Shown one piece after another: positions 8,301-15,800 of a stretch of 35,098 bases of DNA (within the stretch, counting starts at the first letter, position 1; the number at the start of each line of letters is the position of its first letter). The position numbers and the translations under genes are program-made. The stretch comes from a virus, in the IMG/VR virus record IMGVR_UViG_3300033148_000899, positions 1 through 35,098 of that record, one strand, 5' to 3'. The notes beneath the pieces are model-generated. The model ran no database searches and was not told the DNA's origin. It saw only the letters and a program-made list of their open reading frames with translations.

Positions 8301-10165
8301 TTATTTTGCTTAGTCATAGCAGAACAAGGAACATAAACACTATTGAATGGGCTAACTAATGCTGTACTTGCTCTTCCAAAATCATCTAAATATTCTATAG
8401 CAACCTCATAGTTCCTGTCGCTATGCAAACTTCTTAAACTGTCTTCTGTAGTGCTATAAACTTCGCCTGAAGTTATTTGAAACAACTCGCCTAAAGTTGG
8501 CGCTAAAGAAACGCCAGCAACATCCAAAAAGTTTACAGACAATATTCTTAATCCAAAAACATTAGGCTGTAAGGCTGTGGGAAATATAGTTTCAATAGGT
8601 TGTTGTGTTGTAGCAAAGCCAGACTCAAACGCAGCCCAATCAGCAGTTGGTGTTGTATTAATGTTACAATTAAAAACATCTGTAAGGCTTTGTCCTTGAC
8701 TACAAGAGTTTAAGGGTTGTATTGAACCAGCAACTCCAATCGCTTGCAAAAAACCTGCGCTTGTCACTAAATCAAAAACTGTAGCATAATACTGTGGTAG
8801 CGTATATTGCAAAGAAATTTGAAAAGACCCTGACCCAATGTTTGTAGGATAGGCTGCGAGTCCAACAGGTGGCGTATTAAAAACGTACCATCCTGAATGC
8901 TCAATATCTATATTAATATTTAAAATAGAACCTGCAACCATACTAAATCCTGTCAAATCAAAATATATTACTTGACCTGTTTGGTTAACTGGTATATTGG
9001 TCGCACCAGACAACATGCTTGAGTTAGTTCTAATTGCTATTTGTTCAACAGCATATTCAGTTAAGTTTATGTTTTCAGTAATTAAGTTTGCTTCATACAA
9101 TAATTCAGTTGGCTGTCCATTTCGAGACAAATCATATCCTTCTAAATAGTTGCCATACATTATTCTATTGCCCATTAATGTTTGAGCTTTTGCTAATCTT
9201 GGCACATTGTCAAACAACCTTAATATTTCAGACTGAGGTAAAACAGTATAGTTTTTACTGTTGTCAAAATCTATAGAATATGTGGTTTGGTTGGGGTCGA
9301 TATCTATCTCCTCTGCAACCTTTATTACTGTTTCATCTCCAAACTTAAAACAAACCTGTATTTCTTCAACCTCATTAGCAGCATCTCCATCTACAGTTAC
9401 TTTTACGCTGTTATACCTGTTTAACATGCCATCATTGGTAAAGTTATTGCCATTCAATCTAAAGTTTTGTGGATCAAAAGCAATTTGACTAAATGGAGAT
9501 AGAGAGCTATATTCTCCTGTTTTATATTTCCATCTATATGCAAATGTTATAAACTTATCTTCAATGTAGTTTATCTCTTTATTTATGTTTTGCAATTCTA
9601 TAGTAGGAGCAAACAAAGGTGGCTTTTTTATAACTAAAAGATTTGTGTCTTCAGTTAGGCCTAAATAAGTTTCTGTAACATCTATTCTTCGTGGCGCATT
9701 ATAATTGTCAGTGAAAAACAAAAAGTCCTCAATCTTGTTAATTCCATTTATTAAATACGTAGGATTGAAGTTTAAGGCTGTGTTGTTTGAACCTGTTGCT
9801 TCAGCAGTAGCAATATAATTTAAAGTAGAGTTTAAGAAGTTATAAGAAACTATTAAGTCTACTTTGTCTACCCCTGGAGCTGGGCTGTTTGGGTCGTGAA
9901 CAAACCAATAAATTGTTTCTTCTGCTCCATCTTCAAACGCCCCTATACATACAGCATCTGCAGATAGGTTTTGCCCACCATTTATTGGATACTGTAAAGT
10001 AGTTATTTGTGTGTTGCCTTTGGTGTTTTCTAACGCCCCTATGTCTGTGGTTTCAGTGCTACCAACTCTTACATTTAAAGCATCTACATATTCGCCATCT
10101 GGAACTAAGCGTTCATCAACGCTTTTGTTCATTTTTCCTTTTACAAAACTTCTAATAAACTTCAT
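5378..10165 (-). CDS. Giant tail (stabilization/nozzle-type) protein, 1595 aa
   Basis: The largest gene in the window. The N terminus (MKFIRSFVKGKMNKSVDERL, then PDGEYVDALNVRVG at about residues 22-35) is the signature I associate with the tail stabilization, or tail tubular protein B/nozzle-like, proteins of crAss-like and related short-tailed phages. Most of the rest is beta-rich. The last roughly 110 residues hold a cysteine cluster (DACCDCTTC) and a Cys-bracketed module ending SLKQTC, like the end of the next protein. The ATG at 10165 overlaps the stop of the 307-aa gene as TAATG, so translation is probably coupled. It is inferred to form the tail tube or nozzle below the connector rings. 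Confidence 0.75.
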   Translation of the reverse strand: MKFIRSFVKGKMNKSVDERLVPDGEYVDALNVRVGSTETTDIGALENTKGNTQITTLQYPINGGQNLSADAVCIGAFEDGAEETIYWFVHDPNSPAPGVDKVDLIVSYNFLNSTLNYIATAEATGSNNTALNFNPTYLINGINKIEDFLFFTDNYNAPRRIDVTETYLGLTEDTNLLVIKKPPLFAPTIELQNINKEINYIEDKFITFAYRWKYKTGEYSSLSPFSQIAFDPQNFRLNGNNFTNDGMLNRYNSVKVTVDGDAANEVEEIQVCFKFGDETVIKVAEEIDIDPNQTTYSIDFDNSKNYTVLPQSEILRLFDNVPRLAKAQTLMGNRIMYGNYLEGYDLSRNGQPTELLYEANLITENINLTEYAVEQIAIRTNSSMLSGATNIPVNQTGQVIYFDLTGFSMVAGSILNINIDIEHSGWYVFNTPPVGLAAYPTNIGSGSFQISLQYTLPQYYATVFDLVTSAGFLQAIGVAGSIQPLNSCSQGQSLTDVFNCNINTTPTADWAAFESGFATTQQPIETIFPTALQPNVFGLRILSVNFLDVAGVSLAPTLGELFQITSGEVYSTTEDSLRSLHSDRNYEVAIEYLDDFGRASTALVSPFNSVYVPCSAMTKQNKVQVRIPVGQAAPDWATHYRFLMKPDRDQYQTIYATNWYDTLQSNNRTWLQLEGENQQKVDAGSFLIPKFDSYGSLGKCCLSEVIDKDVYARNFLSGDDTATPVTLSELPGTYMTIKPECFSTSEVGNETLTFRQLEISSKEIDGKYTEKLSTPSSSDERYLAVNYPLYNEGAAPADIDVWQIEEGALVEIVVEAFREDAGINCGGDCGAMKQSINISYTASQDYADLKQFWEGEGLEAVWNNAPDPNIDCIDDSGPGNTVYYDNLASGVFNVSTGSPIISSAAGSYAAIQGLSQIQFFTITNGGGGDNYLFFRVVSGNRWCENKKKNHLTVDIKITNKRNQIAFETQPSIAIDNLYYEGSDTYQIDADGNHLGIAANGDIDQDIAASTTGIINLSFFNCFSFGNGVESYRILDSIGEQFFLLGSRTNTVIDEEYQAIRRKADITYSGTYQTEQNINRLNEFNLGLANFKSCEQAFGAIQVLDARETDILTLQEDKISYVLAGKNLLSDSTGGGAVTSVPEVLGTQIARVEKYGISENPESYIQWGKEKFFTDAKRGVVLKLQGAGQSEALQIISDTGMDSWFRDLFQESFYTQKLGGYDPYMDEYVLHSNNIQVPIDTPILDCGAVRDIVVAEDNSFIYKIDYGNYVGVTGITYNITAGSVDINISHDGINTTYNNLTGSGTATFNKLNPSPNIATITVSNDAATTAEGTLTFNCTTRIPATVVQLTVNSNEDASKSITNQYSYNFNNLDYPGDSTNLQLSSGEFPIVSQDATRSGFQGEPGIPVHESIVTLVSNKQTTDDFQFDPTQNSLNYYVTNASVPLATVLANMTPAVLDSTEAPNVYKGVTPNLVINSGDYIYLVWDYRSSSEIDLCYDAASAADACCDCTTCVGLYSMSTSTVTADRTTLCPVAAYTETYYYEGKSTGPELDDKVWQDNAQTIPLPGGWYKVSTGDLIYVDDSVSAFSVISLKQTC

Positions 10166-11088
10166 TACTTAAGCCATTTGTCTTGTCCTCTCAAGTTCAT
10201 TAATAACCTTCCTGGATGGATATTACTTAATCTAATTTTTGCGTTTCTTAACAACGCTGTTTTTTGCTTTCTTGCTCTATCAACTATATACTCTTGAACT
10301 GCAAATTTGCTTCTAAGAATAGCATATTCAATATACGCATATATATATTCTTCAAATAACTTATTTACTGTTATCTTGCTGTTGTCTCCATTTTCCATTC
10401 CATCAGAAACATATTCTAATACACACGACTGTCCTTCCATTCCAGAGCTAAAATTTATAACCCCTGCTTTTTGGTCTACCCTAAAGGTTGGATTTTGGTT
10501 AGCAGTTTCTGTGTTTAGGCCATACCTTGCGCCTATTGTCCAATCAAAATACCAAGACCCATCTATATTCCACCCTTCGTATCCATTAAATGGACTACCC
10601 TCGTTTAGGTAAATACTTTTCTTTTGCTTGTCAAATCTAGACTGATCTAACTCTGAAGCATGGGGTCTCAAAATATTGCCATCTATATCAAACAATATTC
10701 TACAATCATTGTCTTGTAAATAAGCATCAGAACTAATTGCTTGTATGTTTTCAGTTAAAGGGAAAAGCATATTGTTTTTCCATAGCGATATTCTAATCCA
10801 ATTAACATAATCTGGAGGCAACACAAACCTTAAGCTATCACATATGTCTAGTTGTAGAACCTTGGTTTCTTTAAACGCATCATAGTTTAATTCTTGAATG
10901 CCTCGTTTGGCATGGAATAATATCTTATAGGTAGGCTCATTGTTTATCAATGAGTGATTGCCTTGATACATTAACACAAAGTTGTTTACTATGTCTTCTA
11001 AAGACACGTATTGATAGCTGCCCCAGTTTGCATTCTCAGGGCTGTTGCCATTATTCTCATAATATTCGTAAGCTGATAAATATGCCAT
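10165..11088 (-). CDS. Head-tail connector / tail tubular-type protein, 307 aa
   Basis: Probable ring or tail tubular (T7 gp11-like position) protein between the 265-aa connector and the giant tail protein. It begins MAYLSAYEYY and has a long mixed alpha/beta body. Near the C terminus there is a helical segment (VNKLFEEYIYAYIEYAILRS) followed by a basic stretch (DRARKQKTALLRNAKIRL), similar in layout to adaptor proteins that end in long helices. No sequence motif proves the role; gene order does. Its stop overlaps the next start, and it follows the 265-aa gene by two bases, so the three form one translation-coupled set. Confidence 0.65.
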   Translation of the reverse strand: MAYLSAYEYYENNGNSPENANWGSYQYVSLEDIVNNFVLMYQGNHSLINNEPTYKILFHAKRGIQELNYDAFKETKVLQLDICDSLRFVLPPDYVNWIRISLWKNNMLFPLTENIQAISSDAYLQDNDCRILFDIDGNILRPHASELDQSRFDKQKKSIYLNEGSPFNGYEGWNIDGSWYFDWTIGARYGLNTETANQNPTFRVDQKAGVINFSSGMEGQSCVLEYVSDGMENGDNSKITVNKLFEEYIYAYIEYAILRSKFAVQEYIVDRARKQKTALLRNAKIRLSNIHPGRLLMNLRGQDKWLK

Positions 11089-11090
11089 TA

Positions 11091-11888
11091 TTATTTATTT
11101 TCTTGTGTGGTTTGCGCTTCTTGTTGCATACCAAATTTTACTGCTTCTAATTCTCTTACTGACAGTCCAGCAAACTGTAATATCTTCATTATCAAATCTG
11201 GCTGGTCAGAAAGTGGGAGTTCAAAGTCTTGATAGTCTGCATCTGAATCATTAAATACAGCTATACCTCCTGTGATAGTAGCGTATGTCCAGTTAGGTTT
11301 TTTAGGGTATCTTATATATGTAAGATTAGCCTCTAAGGTGTTAGTACCAGTAGGCGCTGGGTATAGCGTTAGTTGATTTCCTAAATTGCCATACGTTCCA
11401 GTTCCAGGCCCTTCAGTAACTGGTCTTCCCATTTGGGAAAACACATATGCTGGAAACTCTTTAGAGGGGGCTGTAAGATTAGACTTTAACAACCTTCTAA
11501 TTTTATATTCTCCAACCCTTTCAGCTTCATTAGATGATATAAACACACCACCAGCATCTGCTAAAACCCATTCTACATTTGTCAATGTGTACCAATCGCT
11601 AGGCAAATCAAAGGTTTGAACTGAACCAGCACTAAGCGTTAAATTTTTAAACTGAGTAAAAGTATCTATTACTTCATTTATTTGCCTTCCTATATCTGCA
11701 TGGCCAGTGCCAGACATTCTTTTATTCTGAGCGTTTATCTCATTGTTATATTCGTAAAAATAATCTTCAAACAAATCTAATTGCGCTTGTTCAGCAAAAA
11801 GATTGAAGTCTAGTGGAGAAATATACCCATAATTATTCTTATTAAGAATAGAGAGAACTGTCTCTCTAACTTGATTTATTTTTGACAT
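11091..11888 (-). CDS. Head-tail adaptor / ring protein, 265 aa
   Basis: First gene of the tail unit. The N-terminal 60 residues are helical (INQVRETVLSILNKNNYGYI), with YISPLDFNLFAEQAQLDLFE as in connector proteins that begin with a helical adaptor bundle. The centre is a beta domain with LTLYPAP and LTYIRYPKKPNW. The end is helical (DLIMKILQFAGLSVRELEAV). The NLxxxAxxxLLP / YP-x-P / K-IL-x-AG pattern is one I associate with crAss-like ring or adaptor proteins that follow the capsid genes; this is recall, not a search. It starts 16 bases after a clear -7 element that itself follows a strong terminator. Confidence 0.65.
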   Translation of the reverse strand: MSKINQVRETVLSILNKNNYGYISPLDFNLFAEQAQLDLFEDYFYEYNNEINAQNKRMSGTGHADIGRQINEVIDTFTQFKNLTLSAGSVQTFDLPSDWYTLTNVEWVLADAGGVFISSNEAERVGEYKIRRLLKSNLTAPSKEFPAYVFSQMGRPVTEGPGTGTYGNLGNQLTLYPAPTGTNTLEANLTYIRYPKKPNWTYATITGGIAVFNDSDADYQDFELPLSDQPDLIMKILQFAGLSVRELEAVKFGMQQEAQTTQENK

Positions 11889-11904
11889 TTCATACTATTT
11901 ATTA

Positions 11905-11912
11905 CAAAGATA
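11905..11912 (-). promoter_or_regulatory. -7 promoter element, TATCTTTG, start of tail operon
   Basis: On the minus strand TATCTTTG lies 16 bases before the ATG of the 265-aa adaptor. It sits immediately after the T-run of the upstream terminator, so it restarts transcription for the tail genes (adaptor through 276-aa protein). The -33 position is occupied by the T-tract and no TTTG is evident. Confidence 0.75.
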
Positions 11913-11915
11913 ACT

Positions 11916-11950
11916 AAAAAAAAAAGAGGGCGCATTTTTATGCAGCCCTC
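11916..11950 (-). terminator. Intrinsic terminator after the 111-aa gene
   Basis: On the minus strand, GAGGGC plus TGCAT pairs with ATGC plus GCCCTC. This is a 10-bp stem with one bulged base and a 4-base A loop, followed directly by about ten T residues (A-run 11916-11925 on the plus strand). Together with the promoter at 12346, it isolates the 111-aa gene as a single-gene unit. Confidence 0.9.
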
Positions 11951-11979
11951 CTCCTTTGTAAAAATTAAGTATTATACTA

Positions 11980-12315
11980 TTAGCTTAACGCAATCGCAGT
12001 AATCGTACATGGAATGAGTGGATCAGCAGCAGTTCCTGGTAGCTGACTATCAGCAGTATAAAATGGAGATTGCCAACTCGTTCGTAAACCATTTTCTAGC
12101 TGTTCCATAACCCAATCACGCATAGTTGTTGCATTTGCAGCAATAGCACTATGAGTAATAGTAAGCAAGGTTTGACCAGCTACAGAATCGTTAAAAGTAA
12201 TAGTTACAGTTGATGTTGAAGCTTGTAAAATAGAAGTAATTCCTGCAGTAGGTATTAATCTATATCCTGCTGTCTCATCAGCAGCAGTAACGAATAATTT
12301 CAAATACTTTGTCAT
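11980..12315 (-). CDS. Probable capsid decoration / abundant virion protein, 111 aa
   Basis: Small beta-rich protein, MTKYLKLFVTAADETAGYRL at the start, with TVTITFNDS and TLLTITHS strands and a C terminus ending TITAIALS. A longer reading frame begins at 12348, but the -7 element at 12346-12353 would place that ATG upstream of the transcript start. I therefore choose the ATG at 12315, 30 bases after the promoter. The gene has its own promoter and a strong terminator 30 bases after the stop. This arrangement suits a protein made in large amounts, such as a capsid cement or decoration protein. No family recognised; role is inferred from expression signals and position close to the capsid gene. 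Confidence 0.65.
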   Translation of the reverse strand: MTKYLKLFVTAADETAGYRLIPTAGITSILQASTSTVTITFNDSVAGQTLLTITHSAIAANATTMRDWVMEQLENGLRTSWQSPFYTADSQLPGTAADPLIPCTITAIALS

Positions 12316-12345
12316 TATTAAAAAATTTAATGAAATAATAAAAAG

Positions 12346-12353
12346 CAAAGATA
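12346..12353 (-). promoter_or_regulatory. -7 promoter element, TATCTTTG, for the 111-aa gene
   Basis: On the minus strand TATCTTTG begins just inside the gap after the 253-aa gene and ends 30 bases before the ATG at 12315. The match is exact to the sites at 11905, 15765, 24065, 29407, 30508 and 33631. It also decides the start of the downstream gene. Confidence 0.7.
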
Positions 12354-12357
12354 AGAA

Positions 12358-13119
12358 TTATTCTTCTAACATAGACTCAAGCTTTGTCTCTAACATTTTT
12401 AGAGTCTCAATGCCCTCTTCTGATTGTAAATAAGATGCCACAATGTAATCTCTTCCCTCGCCAAAAGGAACAGTAAGCATTTTCTTCTTATTGCCTTTCC
12501 AATTAAAATGAACATTTTTGTTGCTTTTGAAATCTAAAATTCCATAAGAAAAGAAATTAGCTGTCTTATACATTAACTCTAACATAGGGTCATTTAAAAC
12601 ATCTAAGAAGTCTTTTGGGTTTCTGCGAGCAAAAACAAGAACATCTCTTTTTATTTCTGCGCTTGACATTTTATCTGTATTCAAACCTAGCCCTGCCTTA
12701 GCAACTTGCTCTGCTCTTGTAATGTCTAATTGGCGAGCTTCAATTAAAGCATCTACTTCAATATTCATAGCTTCAACTTCTGTCGCTGCATCTCTTTCAT
12801 TATCAACCTCGACAAATGTTGATCCATTTTCAGGATGGTAGTGTAGGAATTTTTGAAGAACTTGGTTTTCCTTTTTAACATATAAGAAACCATCTTCAAA
12901 AACAATTGGCTCTAATATAGCGTTGCCATCTTGTTCGTCTTCAAAAGGAGACTTTTGGTTTCTGGCATATCTTAATGGTTTGTTTACGCCTTCATTAGAA
13001 TCAAAATAAAGTAAAGGCTTTCTTCGTGTATGCTTTGCTGAAAGCATAAAAGACATAGGAGCAATATTTCTTTTTAGCTTATACGCCTTGTCCACATATT
13101 TTGCTGTGTTTTTTTTCAC
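12358..13119 (-). CDS. Conserved virion-associated protein of unknown function, 253 aa
   Basis: Follows the capsid-gene terminator. The N terminus is basic (KKNTAKYVDKAYKLKRN). A compact region follows at about residues 30-75 with RRKPLLYFDSNEG and RYARNQKSPFEDEQDGNA. The C-terminal half is helical with acid/basic segments and ends KMLETKLESMLEE. The frame opens with GTG at 13119. An alternative is the ATG at 13056 (MSFMLSAKHT), which would remove 21 residues, and I cannot decide between them. No promoter is visible between the terminator and this gene, so it probably depends on read-through and is made at a lower level. Possibly a head completion protein, by position only. Confidence 0.6.
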   Translation of the reverse strand: MKKNTAKYVDKAYKLKRNIAPMSFMLSAKHTRRKPLLYFDSNEGVNKPLRYARNQKSPFEDEQDGNAILEPIVFEDGFLYVKKENQVLQKFLHYHPENGSTFVEVDNERDAATEVEAMNIEVDALIEARQLDITRAEQVAKAGLGLNTDKMSSAEIKRDVLVFARRNPKDFLDVLNDPMLELMYKTANFFSYGILDFKSNKNVHFNWKGNKKKMLTVPFGEGRDYIVASYLQSEEGIETLKMLETKLESMLEE

Positions 13120-13140
13120 TGTATTATATTTAATTAGATT

Positions 13141-13173
13141 TTAAAATAAAAGGGGAGGCAATCCCTCCCCTTT
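13141..13173 (-). terminator. Intrinsic terminator after the major capsid gene
   Basis: On the minus strand, AAAGGGGAGG pairs with CCTCCCCTTT around a 5-base loop, a perfect 10-bp stem. A T-rich tail (TTTTATTTTAA) follows. It lies 10 bases after the capsid gene stop and ends the scaffold-capsid unit. Confidence 0.88.
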
Positions 13174-13182
13174 CTGCATAAA

Positions 13183-14604
13183 TTATGCTTCAATCAAGAA
13201 GAAGTTGTTAGCACCTAAAGTACAAACAGCTCTTTCTGATAGGAATTGAACCTCCATTGCATCTAAAGAAGATGTTCTTGCACCACCAGCAGAACCAGTA
13301 ATCCAAGTCTTATATCTTCTATCTTCAGTCTCAGAAGCTCTGTAACGAACGTGAAGGAAAGGTCTCTTAGCGTTCTTACCAAGGATTTGGTCATAAACAG
13401 TAGTAGAACCAGCAGGAACTAATAGTCCAAAGATTTTACCACCATCTAAATCTCCTCTCATAGAAGGATCGTTAAGATATTTCCAGTCAGACTTATAGAA
13501 GTCATAACCTCTTCTGAATCCAGTGAAACCAAGATTCAAAGCCATTTCCTCATCGTTGTCAAACAATCCATAAGAAGTACCACCTGCGCCATAAGAGTTT
13601 TGAGCAGCCAACATATCATCAATGTCGAAGCTTAATTCTCTGTTAACGAAGATTACGTTCTCCTCGATAGCACCTTGCTTGTCAAGTCTTTGAATGATAG
13701 AATCAAAGTCAGCTAGAGTAGAAGGAGAACCACTGAATACGTTTCCTCTTTGCTCTACAACATAGAATACACCTTGAGAACCATTTGCATCTCCTGCATT
13801 GTTGGCGTTGTCCATAGGAACAGCTTCAATCATAGCAGTTTCTAAATAGTCATCAAAACGAAGTCTAGTGTCAGACTCAGATTTTAAGTACCAAAGGTAA
13901 CCAGTAGCACCTAACTCAGAAGTTACTTCAATCCAACCAATTTGCGCCATATCAGAACCTGAAACAGTATATTTATCTTTTAAGATAATAGGATTGTTCT
14001 CAAAGATATAATCATCAGACTCTAAGCTTTCAGCCATTCCATCAGTTCCTTTAGCAAATTCAGAACCATAGATGAATACACTACATGCAGTAGAAGCAGC
14101 AACAGCTTGACCACCAGCTTCATAGTAAGACACTTCAAAACTATTAGCAGCATAGTCTACGCTAGTAACAATTGCTTTATTGGAAGCAGTACCTCCATTT
14201 TCAGAAATCATTACAGTTTGTCCTTCTCTAATAGCGATACCTGTTGTGCCTAAAGCGCCAACAGTAGTAGTACCTCCACCTGGAAGAACTGGAGCTAAAA
14301 CATCATTTACTACAAAAGTTGCAGTGTCATCTCCTGGAGTAGCAACAGTTGTTACATTAGTATATTTAATGTGCAGTCTTCCTTGCTCTGCCCATTTGAT
14401 AAGGTCAGAAGAAGATGGCATTTCTGCACCAACCATTCTTAAGAACGAGCTGATAGACCTGTTACCATATCTTTCAAATTCTTTCTCATAAGTATCTGGA
14501 AGATACTGAGACATGAAATCAAAATCAGTAATATAGTTAGTAGGTTGAGCAATTCGTTCAGCACTAGGGATTAAATCAAACCCTGGTGTAGCTAAAACAC
14601 TCAT
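13183..14604 (-). CDS. Major capsid protein, 473 aa (HK97-fold expected)
   Basis: Assigned as major capsid protein from several signs. It sits directly after an acidic scaffold-like gene, is followed by a strong terminator, and has a length fitting the larger HK97-fold proteins of short-tailed phages. Residues about 38-80 contain EKEFERYGNRSISSFLRM and WAEQGRLHIKY; the EQGRLH segment is one I remember from crAss-like capsid proteins. About 85-180 is a Gly/Thr/Val-rich beta insertion (VLPGGGTTTVGALG, KAIVTSVDYA) that could be a surface domain. The C-terminal half carries mixed elements (FGLLVPAGSTTVYDQ, RYRASETEDRR). The ATG at 14604 is the only sensible start, 26 bases after the scaffold stop. 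Confidence 0.85.
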   Translation of the reverse strand: MSVLATPGFDLIPSAERIAQPTNYITDFDFMSQYLPDTYEKEFERYGNRSISSFLRMVGAEMPSSSDLIKWAEQGRLHIKYTNVTTVATPGDDTATFVVNDVLAPVLPGGGTTTVGALGTTGIAIREGQTVMISENGGTASNKAIVTSVDYAANSFEVSYYEAGGQAVAASTACSVFIYGSEFAKGTDGMAESLESDDYIFENNPIILKDKYTVSGSDMAQIGWIEVTSELGATGYLWYLKSESDTRLRFDDYLETAMIEAVPMDNANNAGDANGSQGVFYVVEQRGNVFSGSPSTLADFDSIIQRLDKQGAIEENVIFVNRELSFDIDDMLAAQNSYGAGGTSYGLFDNDEEMALNLGFTGFRRGYDFYKSDWKYLNDPSMRGDLDGGKIFGLLVPAGSTTVYDQILGKNAKRPFLHVRYRASETEDRRYKTWITGSAGGARTSSLDAMEVQFLSERAVCTLGANNFFLIEA

Positions 14605-14630
14605 ATTATTAAGTTTTTAATTTTCAAAAT

Positions 14631-15740
14631 TTATTTACGTTTTCTAATTTTCAATCTATTATTATCGCTAGGCGATGTAACAGATTTAATTTGCAATCCA
14701 CCCTTTGTAGTTACTTCTGGAACTCTATTCATGCTAAGGTCAATATTTTTAGTTCGTTTCGCATCTGTTGTCACTGCATCAGATTTGCCCTTCTCATAAA
14801 AAAACTTCGCAAACTTCTCTGGGTAGCTCGCTATGGCTAAAGAACGATGAAAGCCAGCGTGATCGTTTATTCCATTGTCATCAGAAAACTTCGCAATAAA
14901 ATTGTTCATGTCTTTCTGTGATGACTTTAGCGTATTCGCTTCTGCTGGTGTGTAAGAAATAACTTGGTCATCAATCTTAAATTCAAAACCTTTGAACTTG
15001 TCGTTGAAAACTTCGTCAACCTGCTTCAAGAAGTTATCCCTCATTGATTTAGATTTCTTATCATTTTCTTCAGCTTCTCGTAGCTGTGTCCTATACATTT
15101 CCAATTCTTCTTGAGCCTTAGAATCAATAGAGGCCACACTTGACTCAAGGGGCATCTTGTATTGCTCTTTTTGCTCTTCAAAGTATTTTCTAGCAGCAGA
15201 CACTGCTTTCTTTTTGGCAAGTTTTTTTCTTTTTACATCCTTCTCTTCTTCATACTCTTCATCAAAAGAAAACTCTTCTAACATAGAAGCCACATCCTCA
15301 TCATCAAGATATTCGTCTGTAGCTTTATAATAGTTAGCCAAAAGCTCATCATGGTCAACTTTTGAAATATCTCTGTTTAACTTAACAAAGTCTTCAATGT
15401 TTCGACCAGTTTCTTGTTTATATTTGAAGTAAGCAGCAACATCTTCAGGTAATTCTGGAGCTGTTTCTCTTTCTTCTAATAATTCATCTAGAGAGTTTAT
15501 GGTTTTGCCATATCTTTCTCCAATATATGAAAGAACGTCTTCATCACTAAATGATGATTTAGTTTCAGCTTCTGTTGCTTCTGCTGTTGTCTCAACAGTA
15601 GTCTCTCCAACAGGGGCTTCAACTTTTGCTACTTCAGCATCAACAAATTGTTCTTCGTGCTTCTGAAGTAATTCTTCTTCAACTTGAACTTTAGACTTTT
15701 GTTCAACATCGTCTAAGGCTCTTACTTTGAAATCTGCCAT
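14631..15740 (-). CDS. Scaffold-like protein, 369 aa
   Basis: Very acidic and helical in its first 200 residues (LLEERETAPELPED, FSFDEEYEEEKDVKRKK). A Lys-rich coiled region lies at about 165-245, and the C terminus ends in a strongly basic tail (RLKIRKRK). Acidic coiled body plus basic capsid-binding tail, immediately upstream of the capsid gene, is the usual design of phage scaffolding proteins that guide procapsid assembly and leave the mature head. A proteolytic core function cannot be excluded, but no protease motif is seen. The gene is preceded by the -7 element at 15765, 24 bases from the ATG, and shares a transcript with the capsid gene. Confidence 0.75.
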   Translation of the reverse strand: MADFKVRALDDVEQKSKVQVEEELLQKHEEQFVDAEVAKVEAPVGETTVETTAEATEAETKSSFSDEDVLSYIGERYGKTINSLDELLEERETAPELPEDVAAYFKYKQETGRNIEDFVKLNRDISKVDHDELLANYYKATDEYLDDEDVASMLEEFSFDEEYEEEKDVKRKKLAKKKAVSAARKYFEEQKEQYKMPLESSVASIDSKAQEELEMYRTQLREAEENDKKSKSMRDNFLKQVDEVFNDKFKGFEFKIDDQVISYTPAEANTLKSSQKDMNNFIAKFSDDNGINDHAGFHRSLAIASYPEKFAKFFYEKGKSDAVTTDAKRTKNIDLSMNRVPEVTTKGGLQIKSVTSPSDNNRLKIRKRK

Positions 15741-15764
15741 TTGATTAAATTTAATTTAGTTATA

Positions 15765-15772
15765 CAAAGATA
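15765..15772 (-). promoter_or_regulatory. -7 promoter element, TATCTTTG, scaffold-capsid operon
   Basis: On the minus strand TATCTTTG lies 24 bases before the scaffold ATG, in the 60-base gap after the portal gene. A TTTG occurs 15 bases further upstream, shorter than the usual -33 to -7 spacing. With the terminator at 13141 it defines a two-gene scaffold-capsid unit. Confidence 0.75.
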
Positions 15773-15800
15773 TAAAATTTATAAATACAAAAATAGTCCA

